Assembly (NCBI GenBank): GCA_023053685.1
Contig: JALIGW010000029.1
Coordinates: forward strand, 893,501-957,500
Length of the DNA stretch: 64,000 bases
Reading direction: 5' to 3'
Source of the DNA: Diadophis punctatus similis
Lineage: Eukaryota; Chordata; Lepidosauria; Squamata; Dipsadidae
Numbering within the stretch: position 1 is the stretch's first letter; every line of letters starts with the position of its first letter. Below the pieces are notes generated by a model. That model was not told the origin of the DNA and ran no database searches. It worked only from the letters and a program-made list of their open reading frames with translations. Made by a program: the position numbers and the translations under genes. This document shows positions 10,414-22,349 of the stretch, one piece after another.

Positions 10414-10980
10414 TTCTAGGTCAACATGTTCACTACCGAGCACTAATGCTGTATAAAGAGGAACTGGCTTATGGTATGTGCATTCTTATATGAAGGGGGG
10501 ATAGCACATGGAAACACTCAATCACATCCAGCACTTGTGCCTCAGTTTTCTGTAGAAAATCAGCTTTTTTTCCTTTGTAGGCATGATAGCAACAGGTCAT
10601 CGGCTTCATTTGCAGTCAGGCTTGTACTGCAAATCAGATTACTCAGTCCCGTTCTATTCAGATGGAACAAACAAGTTAAGAATACAATACTTCCATGCCC
10701 CAAGCCTGCAGGCCAAGGGAACAAGAGAGCGTTTAGAACAGGGGTCGGGAACCTTTTTGACTAAGAGAGCCATGAAAGCAAAAAATTTGGAAATTTATTT
10801 CAGTGAGAGCCATATAATATATTTTAAAAGTGAATTCAACTAAATGTCAATAGGGACAATGGGATATTGAGAGAATCCCTGTCTTTGTGCTGTTTAATTT
10901 GTTGCTGCTGTAGCAGCTTCCTTGCTCCAAAGTGATATTTGTCTTTGAGTTGGTGATTTCCATCATAGCATTGGTAATGA

Positions 10981-10981
10981 T

Positions 10982-11048
<67 letters not shown>

Positions 11049-11171
11049 CTTCTTCTTCTTCTTCTTCTTCTTCTTCTTCTTCTTCTTCTTCTTCTTCTTC
11101 CTTCCTTCCTTCCTTCCTTCCTTCCTTCCTTCCCTTCTTCTTCTTCTTCTTCTTCTTCTTCTTCTTCTTCT

Positions 11172-11230
<59 letters not shown>

Positions 11231-11232
11231 CT
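10981..11232. repeat. Pyrimidine microsatellite (TTTC)n-(TTC)n-(TTCC)n-(TTC)n-(TTTC)n
   Basis: Five successive blocks of short pyrimidine units arranged almost symmetrically. All cytosine/thymine on the plus strand, so triplex-forming potential is high. Poly-Leu/Ser/Phe and poly-Lys/Glu frames here are artefacts. Confidence 0.95.
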
Positions 11233-11333
11233 CTGCAAACCAATCCCCACCGTGGCTCCTTTCTCCCTCGCCCAGCCCTCTTCCAAGACGTCAAGTGCGG
11301 GGAACCGCACCAAGCGAGGTAGGTGGGTGGGTT

Positions 11334-12506
11334 GCTGAAGAAGCCCCGGAGCCCCACCGCCAACCTGCGTCTCCTGCTGGGAAGGAGCCTCTGTCGCTGT
11401 CTCTCACGGGGTTCCAGCCACCCGACTGAGTCCCTGACCGCGGCACCGGCAGGGTTAATGCGTATGGGAGAGGAGAGAGCGCGCTACCGCCGCCGCTGCT
11501 ACTTTCACCGCTCCGATATTTCTTTGGTGGGCGCGCGCGGGAGGGACCATGGAGCAGAGGCGCCCGGCAGCTTAAGGCAAGAGGCGGGTGGGAGACGCGG
11601 GCAGGAGCCTGTCGCCGCCGCCGCCACTTCTGGCATTCCCACGCCTCTCACCCCGCTCGCCGGGTGCCTCTGCTCAGCGGTCCCTCCTGCGGAGGCCCAC
11701 CAAAGAAATATTGGAGCAGCGAAAGTAGCAGCGGCGGCGGTAGCGCGCTCTCTCCTTCCCTCCCATGCAGGGAGGGAAGGAGAGAGCGCGCTACCGCCGC
11801 CGCTGCTACTTCACCGCTCCGATATTTCTTTGGTGGGCGCGCGCGGGAGGGACCATGGAGCAGAGGCGCCCGGCAGCTTAAGGCAAGAGGCGGGTGGGAG
11901 ACGCGGGCAGGAGCCTGTCGCCGCCGCCGCAACTTCTGGCATCCCCACGCCTCTCACCCCGCTCGCCGGGTGCCTCTGCTCAGCGGTCCCTCCCGCGCGC
12001 GCCCACCAAAGAAATATCGGAGCGGTGAAAGCAGCAGCGGCGGCGGTAGCGCGCTCTCTCCTTCCCTCCCTGCATGGGAGGGAAGGAGAGAGCGTGCTAC
12101 TGCCGCCGCTGCTACTTTCGCTGCTCCAATATTTCTTTGGTGGGCCTCCGCAGGAGGGACCGCTGAGCAGAGGCACCCGGCGAGCGGGGTGAGAGGCGTG
12201 GGGATGCCAGAAGTGGCGGCGGCGGCGACAGGCTCCTGCCCGCGTCTCCCACCCGCCTCTTGCCTTAAGCTGCCGGGCGCCTCTGCTCCATGGTCCCTCC
12301 CGCGCGCGCCCACCAAAGAAATATCGGAGCGGTGAAAGCAGCAGTGGCGGCGGTAGCGCTCTCTCTCCTCTCCCATACGCATTAACCCTGCTGGTGCCGC
12401 GGTCAGGGACTCAGTCGGGTGGCTGGAACCCCGCGAGAGACAGCGACAGAGGCTCCTTCCCAGCAGGAGACGCAGGTTGGCGGCGGGGCTCTGGGGCTTC
12501 TTCAGC
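11334..12506. repeat. 1.17-kb GC-rich compound inverted repeat
   Basis: The left arm from 11334 (GCTGAAGAAGCCCCGGAGCC) pairs with the right arm ending 12506, with a symmetry centre near 11920 and arms of about 586 bp. Within it a roughly 300-bp module occurs three times (about 11475-11760, 11780-12060 and 12085-12370). Each module is itself a hairpin bounded by GCGCTACCGCCGCC and its complement, so smaller palindromes nest within the large one. Confidence 0.85.
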
Positions 12507-12578
12507 CGCTTGGCTGGAGAACGGCGGGGATGTGGCCATGGCCGTTTTTTAGCTCCCCCCATCCCGGCTGAACGCCGC

Positions 12579-12642
12579 CATTTGGGTTATTTTTCCCTCT
12601 GTGCATGCGCGCGCATGCACAGAGGGAAAAATAACCCAAATG
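12579..12642. repeat. Perfect 64-bp palindrome
   Basis: Two 32-base arms meet without a loop at 12610/12611, centred on GTGCATGCGCGCGCATGCAC. It lies inside the 2.1-kb hAT element, near its right end. Confidence 0.9.
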
Positions 12643-12912
12643 ATTGTGGTCAGCCGGGACGGGAAAGCGGTGATTGTGTTCAGCCGGGACGGGAAAGCGG
12701 GCAGGAGAAGCTCCGCGCCGCAACCGCCGCCAGTTCCATCGGCTATACGCCGAAGGACTGGCCCGGGCGAACCGGGAGGATTTCACCCCTGCTGCGAGCC
12801 ATATGCAGTCATCAAAAGAGCCACATCTGGCTCGCGAGCCATAGGTTCCCGACCCCTGGTTTAGAATAAAAGGAGTGATCTGAATTTCCTCTTATGAATG
12901 CTTCATCATAAT

Positions 12913-13290
12913 AGCACATTCTCTTCTAATTTATTTATTTATTTAGATTTAGACACTACACCACTCCAGAGCAGAGGTGGGTTCCTGCCGGAGCTGCCCA
13001 GTACGCAGCTCCGGTAGGGAGCGGCGGATTTCGCAACCGCTCCGGAGTCCTCTCTGCCGGTCCACCCGCCGCGTCGCCATTTTTTCCCCGTGATTTTCGG
13101 TGATTTTGGGGTGATTTTGCTTCTGCACATGCACCAAAATCTCGCGAGGGAACGTGCACGCCTCCCCGAAGCGTGGAGATGCGCGCGCATGGCTCCGGCA
13201 GCGAGGTAAGTGAGCAACCCGCCCCTGCTCCAGAGGGACTCTGGACAGGTCACAATTTTAAATAAACAATAATATATAAAATACAATATG
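12913..13290 (-). mobile_element. LINE 3' end, split by a MITE
   Basis: The minus-strand reading ends in an (AAATA)n-like tail at 12913-12945, and the body continues on the far side of the hAT insertion at 12972-13227 (GGACTCTGGACAGG...). This resembles CR1/L2-type LINE 3' ends, but the clade is uncertain. Confidence 0.5.
12972..13227. mobile_element. hAT-type MITE, GGTTCC family
   Basis: 256 bp from CAGAGGTGGGTTCC to ACCCGCCCCTG, flanked by an exact 8-bp TSD CTCCAGAG (12964-12971 and 13228-13235). GC-rich interior without coding potential. Confidence 0.9.
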
Positions 13291-13439
13291 TAAAAAACAA
13301 CATTATACCTAGGCAACGCATCTTGAGCCTCTTTATATATGATTTGTTAGAAGTCTATTATTTGAGCACCCAACAGCTTAGGTTAAAAACACAGCAGTGG
13401 CAGCACATTTCTGGGAAATCTGGAATAGAAACCCAAATA

Positions 13440-13615
13440 GAAAGTTTAAGTTTAAGTTTAAGTTTAATCTAATTTATATACCGCCCTTCTCCAGGGGACC
13501 CAGGGCGGTGAACAGCCAAGTAAAAAACATTAAAATACATTTAAGCCAAGTAAAAAACATCAAAATACATTTAGAATAAAATATTCAATGTGGCCCTAAT
13601 TTAATACAATTAAAA
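13440..13615 (-). mobile_element. LINE 3' end with (TTTAAG)n tail
   Basis: The minus strand reads ...CAGCCAAG..., CCGCCCTGGGTCCCC, GGAGAAGGGCGGTATATAAA and then a CTTAAA repeat tail. The same sequence, including a tandem duplication of a roughly 30-bp AAGCCAAGTAAAAAACATTA unit, occurs in the opposite orientation at 16520-16672. Likely a CR1/L2-type LINE subfamily. Confidence 0.65.
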
Positions 13616-15595
13616 TTTAGTAAAATCTTAAAATTTTAAAAACCCCAAAAACTTTTTCACGCCAGCCCATAAGTCCATAAGATGAAAGCCATCTTATACA
13701 GAATCGCACTTGCGGGAAGAAGCACCACTGTTATGCCATTCATAGTTATTTGAGGCTACCAGAGAATTGCCTCATCTGTGGAGTCTTTTCTTGTCCAGCT
13801 GCCCAAATATTTCTTCTACCCAGAGTTCTAACATGTAACCAACCATACAACATTTAGCTTTCAAATTTTTTACACTTGACAATCGCAACTGATTCAAGTG
13901 ATATCCATAAAATGCAGTTTTAGGAGCCGGCAATTATTATGCAATAGTTCGTTGAATCTTTCCACCCATCTAGTATTCTTCTCTACTGTCAGCTTGCCTT
14001 ATGCTCATCTGTCTTGCACAGTGGGCCTGATTCATTCATAAAAATGCAACATCTGGCTTAATTTAATCCTGCCTTGTATTTTTATACAACACAATAGAAA
14101 GTACTTGGTGCTGCATATTTCACTCTGGAAATAAGCAGGATTATAGATTGACAACAAAGAAACAATTCAAAAGGTCCATGGAATTTACCTTCCTTTCAAT
14201 TCACAGTCAACTGAGCCTAAAGTATCAAACTCTATTCAAATAGAGCTTGGAATATTAAAATAGTGCCCCAAATCTCTCCCCAGTTAGTACCGGTATGGAT
14301 TGAAAAGGGTTTTACCTCAGGATGAGGGCCTAGCAGCTAGAATGCCACTTGTTGTCAGAAGACTTTCAGAGACAGCCCTCTGTAGAAGACAAATAATTTC
14401 AGCCCTGTCATTTATGCCTCATTCTGAACTATCTCTGATCCATTTGTTTGTTTTGGAAGGCCATCCTATTCTTAGGAATCTTCTCCAACATCAAAGTTCA
14501 AAAGTATCTTTCTCTCTTGCATATTCAGAATCGAGATTTTGCTTTGTTAGAGAGTCATAAGGACAATTATTGCCTGCATAAATCTTTTTTCACAATATCA
14601 CAACATCTGAATATTGTTTCTAATATGCAAGTCTATAGCATATTTCTGACTTCTGCTTCCTTTACTATTGATAATCACTCCAAAATGCAATTCTGTTGCT
14701 GTTCTGTCATTATTTTGATCTTCTTTATAATTAATCTTACCATTAATCTTTTTTTTCATTGTGATCCTTGACTTTATTAAAGTGCAAACATCATTTGCAT
14801 TTTCAACTTTCAGAGTAGTGTCATCAGCATAACATAATTATTGATGGATATGATCTTGAAAAAATATTATCTACCGTATCCATCCAGTAATTAAGCTCAA
14901 TATTGGTGTTCTGATTAATGAAAAACACTAGCAGCTACCGGTATGTGGCCCAAGGGGAATAGCACTATTTCACATGAAAGTTTTTCAGTAATATTTTTTT
15001 TAATTCAATAAATGTATGTTGAATGGTATATCATAATTCTCTTCATTTCTGACTCACTAAGGACATTTGTGTAAATGTAAAGAAGGCCTCAGTATTGCAG
15101 CTCTCAGACTAATGAACTAGTCCCCATGTGGCCCTTGTGATGACAATTTGATTTAGAAATTGTGTGTATAGTTTGCAAGTTCATTGTGTGCAAGATCAAC
15201 AGAGAGAACCATAAGCCTTGAAAGAAAACTCACTGTGGGAAGGAAGTGGCTTTTTTAAGCAAGGTGAAAAAAAGGTCAAAAGAAGAAACATACTGAATCT
15301 TGTGTAGGGCTAAAGCTACTGAAATGTCTAACTCTGCTGCCATTTAGTGGCTAACTGGATTCTTGCAGATCAGATCTGTTAGATCTCTCCCACTAACAAG
15401 AGGGTACATGATGTTTCCCCATCACTTTGAGATTTGCATGCTCAAACCAGTAGCAGCAGCAGTAAGGGCAAAAGAAAATGATTCAAATCACATTGTCAGA
15501 ACCACTGCATAGCAACTGATTTATAGAACTGAGCAGAATATAGAGACACCAGATTAGTTTTTGGCAATTTTAATTCTTAACAATATATACCGTAT
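13616..15595. other. Intergenic, unclassified
   Basis: AT-rich. Nothing recognised on either strand beyond short spurious frames. Confidence 0.4.
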
Positions 15596-15890
15596 TTTTT
15601 AACAGATTAACAGAGTTGGAAGGGACCTTGTAGGTCATCTAATCCAACCCCTCACCCAAGCAGGAGACCCTACACCATTTCTGACAGATGGCAGTCCAGT
15701 CTCTTCTTGAAAGCCTCCAGTGATGAAGCTCCCACAACTTCCGAAGGCAAGCTGTTCCAATGGATGATTGTTCTCACAGTCAGAAAAATTATCCTTAGTT
15801 CTAGGTTGAATCTCTCCTTGATCAGTTTCCATCCATTATTCCTTGTCTGGCCTTCGGGTGCTTTGGAAAATAGCTTGATCTTGATTTAGG
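15596..15890 (-). mobile_element. CR1 LINE 3' fragment
   Basis: The plus strand begins AACAGAGTTGGAAGGGACC and TAGGTCATCTAATCCAACCC, the reverse complement of the classic amniote CR1 3' region. A decayed ORF2 tail continues to about 15890. 5' truncated and inactive. Confidence 0.85.
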
Positions 15891-16519
15891 ATCTGCATAT
15901 GTTTTTTTCAATCCATGGAAAAAGTAACTTACCCAGCAGCAGACACATACATAGGAAAGATGCTTCCAAAAACTAAATGTGGATTAATGAAGCAACTTCA
16001 ATTTAATTTTAATTCATAAAATATAGCATGATGGCCCCCTGCATTTAATTCATTTGATCATTTGATCACATTAAAAATTACAATTCTGTGGCAACTTTGG
16101 GAAGGTGGTAAATGAGGGATACATTTGGTTTTGGATCAAGGGAACTGCGAAGCAACAGATATTCTGAAAGCTGTTTAAGAAATCATTTTCCTAATAACAT
16201 TGGCTTTTAGATGGTTTAAAAAAATATAATACATTAAATAAAAATTAAAAATTTCTTCTTGTTCCCTGAGGCTGGCTCTAGTGCCCACTTGGGGGAGCTG
16301 CTGTTGCAACAATAATTTTTCCTGATGGTAAATTCTCGGAAACTGACAGTTCTGCTTGTTCTTCATATCAATCTAACTTTGATTTTAGATACTTTACTGG
16401 CACAAGCAAGCAAAGATTGACAATTTATATTGCAAGGAAAAATCAATAATCAGAACATGTGGTCCAGGGAGGAGACATTGTAAAAAGCATATATTCCAAC
16501 ATTTCCATTGTTCCTTCCA

Positions 16520-16672
16520 ATGTTAGGGCCACATTGAATATTTTATTTTAAATGTATTTTAATGTTTTTTACTTGACTTAAATGTATTTTAATGTTTTTT
16601 ACTTGGCTGTTCACCGCCCTGAGTCCCCTGGAGAAGGGCGGTATATAAATTTAATTAAACTAAACTAAACTT
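16520..16672 (+). mobile_element. LINE 3' end, same subfamily as 13440-13615
   Basis: Contains the duplicated AAATGTATTTTAATGTTTTT unit, then CACCGCCCTGAGTCCCC, GGAGAAGGGCGGTATATAAA and an (ACTAA)n-like tail. It matches the reverse complement of 13440-13615 nearly base for base across the shared part. Confidence 0.7.
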
Positions 16673-17004
16673 CTCAAGATACTCCTCCCTTCCTCACACA
16701 GTCCCAACGTCAAAGTGCAGCATTTAAATTTTGCAATTCTTTTTGCAACCCTCCTGTTCCCCCACCCCCCGCAATGAGTAAGTGAGAGTAGTTGTTACAG
16801 GATAAGGTCATTTTATAAAGCATCCTGTCCATCAGACTGTTCTGAAACCAGCCTACCTTTCTCTCCACTCATGATGTCCTGAAATCTTGTTTCAGCAGAC
16901 CAATAGAAGGATCGATGAATAATGATTTAGTCACTGCCACACTCTCTGAGTTATTTCAGCTGTAGAAATAACAAAAAAAATCCCCCTGTTCCTGGGGGAA
17001 AATA

Positions 17005-18222
17005 CAGGTAGTCCTTGACTATGACAGGTCACTTAGTAACTATTCAAAGTTATGACAGACCCCCCCCTTTCCCCAAAACCCAATTCCGAAAAGTTGCAAT
17101 GGCAATCCACGCAGCTCCACTCCCCATGGTCAGGTAACTGCATTTTGAGCACTTGACAACCTGCCCGCATTTACAGCTGTTACAGTATCCCATGGTCATT
17201 TGATTGTGATTCACAGATTTTTGCTGAAAACCAGCATTTACTTCCAGTTTTTGGCAAAAACGACTCATGATTAAACCACGAAAAGGGACAACTCACCATG
17301 GCCAACTTGCCATGGGAATTCGCAGCTGGACAACTCACCACTGGACAATTCAACAAATGCAAAAGTTAAATTAATTTTGACAGAACCGTGGCCAATAATA
17401 ATAAAATAAAGTCAATCCAGAAATGCAAGAATTGCAATAATGTTGACGAAAACGTGGTCACCAATTATAAATGTACCTGAATGAAACAATGAATGCGCTG
17501 TTGAATTGTCCTGAGGCAAATGGGCCACAGTAAGTTGGCTGCAGCGAGTTGTCCTAGACCAGGGGTCTGCAACCTTAAACACTCAAAGAGCCATTTGGAC
17601 CCGTTTCCCAAAGAAAAGAAAACACTGGGAGCCACAAAACTTTGGTGGGCGTTGCCAACTCGATGTCACTCACTTCCACCAGTCACAGGACCCCCTAGTC
17701 ACGCCTACCCAGCCGATTATTAGGGCAGAGAACTGGTTGTTAAAAAACACCGGGAACTACAAAACCCTTTTGACATCTCTCTCCCTCCCCTCCCCTCTCT
17801 CTCCCCTTCTCTCTCTATCTCTCTGTCTCTTCCCCGCTTCTCCATCCCCCGCCATTGCCCTTACCTTCTCAGGCCAGGCGAGGAGTGACTGGGAGGGGAG
17901 GGCGAGGAGCGGGGCCAGCCAGTGGTGGGATCACCCAACAGGGAGCCACAGCAGAGGGCCCAAAGAGCTGCATGTGGCTCCCGAGCCGCAGGTTGCTGAC
18001 ACCTGTCCTAGACCAAGTGAACCATGCTTTTGCTTAATGACTGTGGTGTTTGCTTAATGTCCATGGCAGTCACTTTACAACCTTTACTGTGGCATTTGTT
18101 TAACAGCCACTGCAAAAGTCATAAAACTAAATCAGTCACATGATGAACCGCTTTATGACTGTCACAAATTACAACCGTAATTGGCAGGTTCCATTATGGT
18201 AATAAATTAAGGACTAACTACT
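17005..18222. mobile_element. Non-autonomous DNA element (CAGGTAGTCCTTGAC family), interrupted by a hAT MITE
   Basis: The left end CAGGTAGTCCTTGACTATGA and the right end TAAGGACTAACTACTG resemble the termini of the copies at 24273-24667 and about 28485-29337. The interior repeats phrases such as 'gtcacttagtaac' and 'cacatgatgaa'. The hAT element 17560-18005 sits inside it. The superfamily is not determined; no clear TSD was found. Confidence 0.6.
17560..18005. mobile_element. hAT-type MITE (CAGGGGTCTGCAACC family)
   Basis: 446 bp with ends CAGGGGTCTGCAACC and GGTTGCTGACACCTG and an exact 8-bp TSD TCCTAGAC (17552-17559 and 18006-18013). The 'agagccatttggaccc' and 'gtggctcccgagccgcagg' phrases inside resemble the subterminal part of the 10739-12858 element, suggesting related families. 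Confidence 0.92.
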
Positions 18223-18227
18223 GTATA

Positions 18228-18228
18228 T

Positions 18229-18290
<62 letters not shown>
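18228..18290. repeat. (TG)n microsatellite
   Basis: About 30 uninterrupted TG units directly after the right end of the interrupted DNA element. Confidence 0.97.
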
Positions 18291-18292
<2 letters not shown>

Positions 18293-18924
18293 GCAATTTT
18301 CCAAGAAATCTAAGCTGTTGGTATGATGGGAGGCCTGTCTGGTCATCAATCTGCCATTCGTTCTGCATATAAATTCCCGCTAAATGCTGCAAGGGTGATG
18401 CACCACTATAGTACTGCAGCCAACATTTCCCCTCCAACAGCTGGATGGCTGTAGGTTGCAGTGTACAGCCTTTTCACTGCATGTGTGGTAATGTAGAGAA
18501 ATGGCTTGCTGAGACCAAAGGCTGCGAGATGGGGCGAATTTAATGCATAATGTTGTTTTAAGAAGAGAAAACCAAGTTGGGTAGTTTTTAATAGGGATTG
18601 TGAAATTGATTAGAAAGGCTACCCCACCCTCTGAAACAACATATCTCAGGGACACCTACATAGGTAGTGATAAAAATCAACCCCTCTGCCCTAGGAGTCC
18701 TCATACCATCTCAGACAAATGGTTGCCCCATATATTCTTCCTCACCCTCGTTTAGTAACTGCTTCAGACAGTGACCACTCACAGATATGAAAATAATGAA
18801 AAACCTTTGCAGCCAATCCTCAGATTTATGACTTTTGCAAGAAGCTGAAGTAAGATCATAAGCATCGTTTGCGGCTTCATTTAGCAACCACTTGGCTTAA
18901 TGAACGAATTACTGGCCCTAATTC

Positions 18925-19165
18925 TGGTTGCTAAAGGGGGACCGCTTGTACTGCTCACTATTCTGCGATTCTGGAAGGCCCTTAAGACCTGTCTCTGGTC
19001 CCAGGTCAGGAGCACAGTGTATTTGTGTTGTGTCTTTATGTTGTTACGGTTGCTTTTTAATCCAGACAGTTTTGTTTTGTTATTATATTTTTAACTGCTT
19101 TAACTGTATATTTTGTTGCTGTAAGCTTCCCAGGGTTGTCATTATTGTTTAAATAATAATAGCCG
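18925..19165 (+). mobile_element. L2/CR1-like LINE 3' fragment
   Basis: The frame around 18960-18990 reads FWKALKTCLW, the usual C-terminal signature of L2-like ORF2, followed by a T-rich 3' UTR and the GCTTCCCAGGGTTGTC-AATAATAATA ending. Strongly degraded. Confidence 0.55.
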
Positions 19166-19946
19166 GTGATAAATTGAACTATGAAATCTCCTAAAGAAAT
19201 CTAAATTCAGATATCAAGAAACAGTAGGGTAAGACAAGAAGTCTAGCTAATGGGAAAACAGCCTGCCTCCAAGCCATAGGTATCTGTTAGTAATTGCTAT
19301 AATAACTTCATGATACGATTATTGGATTTGCACCAGATACATTCCATAACTGATTCAAATTATTGCATCATTTTCGTGATGATGATACCATGATGCTCAT
19401 GACATCAATTCCCATCTGTCGGGGCACCCATGTCCCAGTTCCATAGAGATCAAGCACTGAACCTTGCCAAAGAGAAGCTTTATAAATTGAGATGAGCCAC
19501 AACTAAGGCATTGTTAGACACAATGGTCTGTGTGGCATTGAAATGAGTCTGGTACAAATACTACAGTAAGTACAGAAAGGCTCAAAAGTTTCTCTCAAAG
19601 GAAACTTTGCTTTAATGAGAACCTCGAAAATCTAGAACAGAGTCACGTGAGCTTTTTCAATTGCTAAAACTCTCATGCCACAAATGTTGTCCCACTAAAT
19701 GCCAAGTTCAGACTTCCAACATTTAAAGAACAGCATATGCAATCGGTTCCCTCAAACCACCGTTGACAAATGGTTGGGAAAATAATATTGGAAATTGTGG
19801 AGAATTTAGACCCTCTAACCTGGATCTAATACATGCTAAAGGATGTCCAACATATCTGGGTGAATGAACCAGTCATACTTTTCAGGACTCCAAAGATCGA
19901 CTCGTTCACCCACCCAATATCCTATTCCTACAGTGGGTGAGTAAGA
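19166..19946. other. Intergenic, unclassified
   Basis: No gene, RNA or repeat recognised. Confidence 0.4.
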
Positions 19947-19954
19947 GCCTATGT

Positions 19955-20453
19955 CAGTGATGGCGAACCTTTTTTGGTTCGCGTGCCAAAAGGGGTGTGT
20001 GTGCGCGCGCTAGCACGCATACACGTGCCCACACCCATTCCCTCCCCCCCATGCATGCGCACAACCCCCCCACACTGCCCCCTGCACATGCACACACACC
20101 CCACCCCCGCGCAAAGGCTTTACCGAAGCCTGGGACGGTGAAAAACGGCGAAATGGGCAAACCGGAAGTTTGGAAAAACACACTTCCGGTTTGCCCGTTG
20201 GGCTGTTTTTTGCACTCCGGGGCTTCAGGAAGCTTCCCTGAACCCTCCAGAGTGCTAAAAACAGCCCAACGGCAAACCAGAAGTGCGTTTTCTGAACATT
20301 CCGGGGCTTCAGGAAGCTTCCCTGAACCCTCCAGAGTGCGAAAAACAGCCCAACGGCAAACCGGAAGTGCGGTATTCTGAACTTCCGATTTGCCCGTGGA
20401 GCTGAAAGAGCAATGCCTCGCGTGCCCTCCAATATGGCTCCGCGTGCCACCTG
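19955..20453. mobile_element. hAT-type MITE (GTGATGGCGAACC family)
   Basis: 499 bp starting CAGTGATGGCGAACC, with an exact 8-bp TSD GCCTATGT (19947-19954 and 20454-20461). The right end is the shortened GTGCCACCTG rather than a full inverted repeat. Interior hairpins are built from CTTCCGGTTTGCCCG and TTCAGGAAGCTTCCCTGAAC blocks shared with 62716-63253. Confidence 0.88.
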
Positions 20454-20461
20454 GCCTATGT

Positions 20462-21754
20462 AGTATTCATTTGCTTCTTGATTTTCAATTTTCTATTTGG
20501 ATTAAAGAAGGCAATACTATATGCAGCACAGAAGAAAAAGTAGAATGTTGACCTGGAGTTCACACATTTCAGTTCCGAGAGTATCAGTTCCCACCTCATT
20601 AACTTTCTGTTGCCTATCTATGCAAAGGGTGTCTTAAGCTATCTCAGCTATGATAGATGTCATCCTTTATAATTCTCAAAAACCAATGCTAGATTTAAGT
20701 CAGGAGTGGAGCAGAGGGCAAAGTGCAACTCTTTGAAGAACTCAGAATAGCAGACCAACCCTGAAATCCAATCCATTTCAAGCTGAGAAGTCTTCCATCA
20801 GATGCTGGAGACACACACATGCATGTTATGCCCACCCGCTTTCATTCCATGGGACATCCCCTGCTGCCACTCAAGATGTCATTTCAGCTGCTTAGATCTC
20901 CATGGCAACCAAAGACAACCTGGGCAAACATCAAAGAGACAGAAATAGGCCACATTGCTGTTCACTGCCCAAGCAGCAACCAGCAGGCTCTTTTCTTCTT
21001 CTGAAGAAGAAGAAGGCAAGAGCAGCAGAATACAAGGGACTTAAATCATATGGCTAGAACTGAATGGTGAAGAAGCAGGCCTTCCCCTCTTGCTCCAGTC
21101 TGAATAATTGTGCAAGGGACGCTAAGAACAGTGCAAGTCTTTCTAATGCCATTCATGTCTGAATGTACAGGGATACACAAAGATTTGATGGAACTTGAGG
21201 GCACAGCTGGAAGATGTCTTTGACTTCACAGTAAATGTTCACATCCCAAAACTTGTTTTGGTTAAGGTTGAAAGGACGCAACTTTGGAGAAATGCTTGTA
21301 GATGTTTTGCTTGGATTCCTTGTTGCACCTGGGTTCTTCTCTTGAAGACAGGGACTCTTGTTGAAAGTATGAAAAGATACAGTAAGTGGGATAAAACAAA
21401 AGAGGGAACACAACAGGCTGCATTTTAAACACATTTGCATTTGTGATTTAAACTGAACCACTTATTTCTGTAACAGTTGGAAAAGCCTTTTTCTCTTTGG
21501 AAAACCCATTCAAAGACCACTCATGTCTTAGTCAATCCTTTTAAACTTCTCATTGGTTCCTTCTGAAGAATGGCTGTATGTCATGGTTCTGTTGCCTGAT
21601 GGAATATAACTCTTTCTGTTTCCAGTATTCACATTCAAGTCCCTCTAATGCAGCCAAACAGGTTAAACAGTCAGCTTTCGAGACTGATGCCTGCCCCTTG
21701 AAATGGGCTAGGGGAGGAAACAGACTCCATATGTTTGATTGGAACTACTGTGTA
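20462..21754. other. Intergenic, unclassified
   Basis: No feature recognised. ORFs of up to 102 codons on either strand lack domains. Confidence 0.4.
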
Positions 21755-21761
21755 TTGATAT

Positions 21762-22341
21762 TAAGGTGACCAACTTTTTTACAATGAAAAGGAGGACAAA
21801 TAAATTGAAAAAAAATATCGTAAATAAAAGAAACATTTTATTCATTGCAACAATAATACACTATAATATGATATATGCATAATAAAAACATTTGTAACAT
21901 TTTATATTGTAATTATGTTTACATGCCTGTTAATTATTATTTAAATGAGTACTTTTCCATTGAATTAATATTTTTGTCAATGTACCATCTTCTAACAATA
22001 TATTGGAAATATCTGAACAAGAAATATCCTTCATATTGAATTTTACGGCAAGTGCTGCAGCTAGAGTATCAACATAACATAAGAAGTAAACAAAGCCACT
22101 TGCACGCGGCGCTCTCTCTCAAGGTCTCCCGTGCGGAGAGCATGCGTCTCATAATCGCGTCTTATACTGCACTGTACCGAGCCTTGACGAATCATGTCAA
22201 ATACAAATACATCACATAACGTGCAACAGATTAGTCTTCAAATATCAAAAAGGAGGACATGTAGGAGGACACTTTTCGAGGGAGGACAGAACTTACAAAA
22301 GAAGGACTGTCCTCCCTAAAGGAGGACAATTGGTCACCTTA
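21762..22341. mobile_element. DNA element of the TAAGGTGACC family
   Basis: 580 bp with inverted ends TAAGGTGACCAAC and TTGGTCACCTTA. A 7-bp direct repeat TTGATAT flanks it (21755-21761 and 22342-22348). The interior repeats AGGAGGACA phrases near the right end. The sister copy at 41321-41935 has an exact 8-bp TSD, so hAT-like transposition is likely. Confidence 0.8.
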
Positions 22342-22349
22342 TTGATATG

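Larger units (their letters stand above)
10739..12858. mobile_element. 2.1-kb non-autonomous hAT-type element with compound palindrome
   Basis: Terminal inverted repeats CAGGGGTCGGGAACC and GGTTCCCGACCCCTG, with an exact 8-bp TSD GTTTAGAA (10731-10738 and 12859-12866), define the ends. The interior holds a pyrimidine microsatellite (10981-11232), a 1.17-kb GC-rich inverted repeat (11334-12506) and a 64-bp perfect palindrome (12579-12642). No transposase motif was seen, so it must depend on an enzyme made elsewhere. Long frames in it (for example 11323-12192) are alternate readings of CCG/GCC repeats. Confidence 0.92.

Noticed and set aside
10836..11429. Long Lys/Arg/Glu or Leu/Ser/Phe frames (up to 175 codons) on both strands
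   Set aside because: They read through the TTTC/TTC/TTCC microsatellite; the amino acid runs follow from unit length, not coding selection.
11323..12562. Ala/Arg-rich frames up to 289 codons on both strands
   Set aside because: They lie in the GC-rich palindrome, where CCG/GCC repeats leave all frames open and mirrored frames give the same peptide on the other strand.
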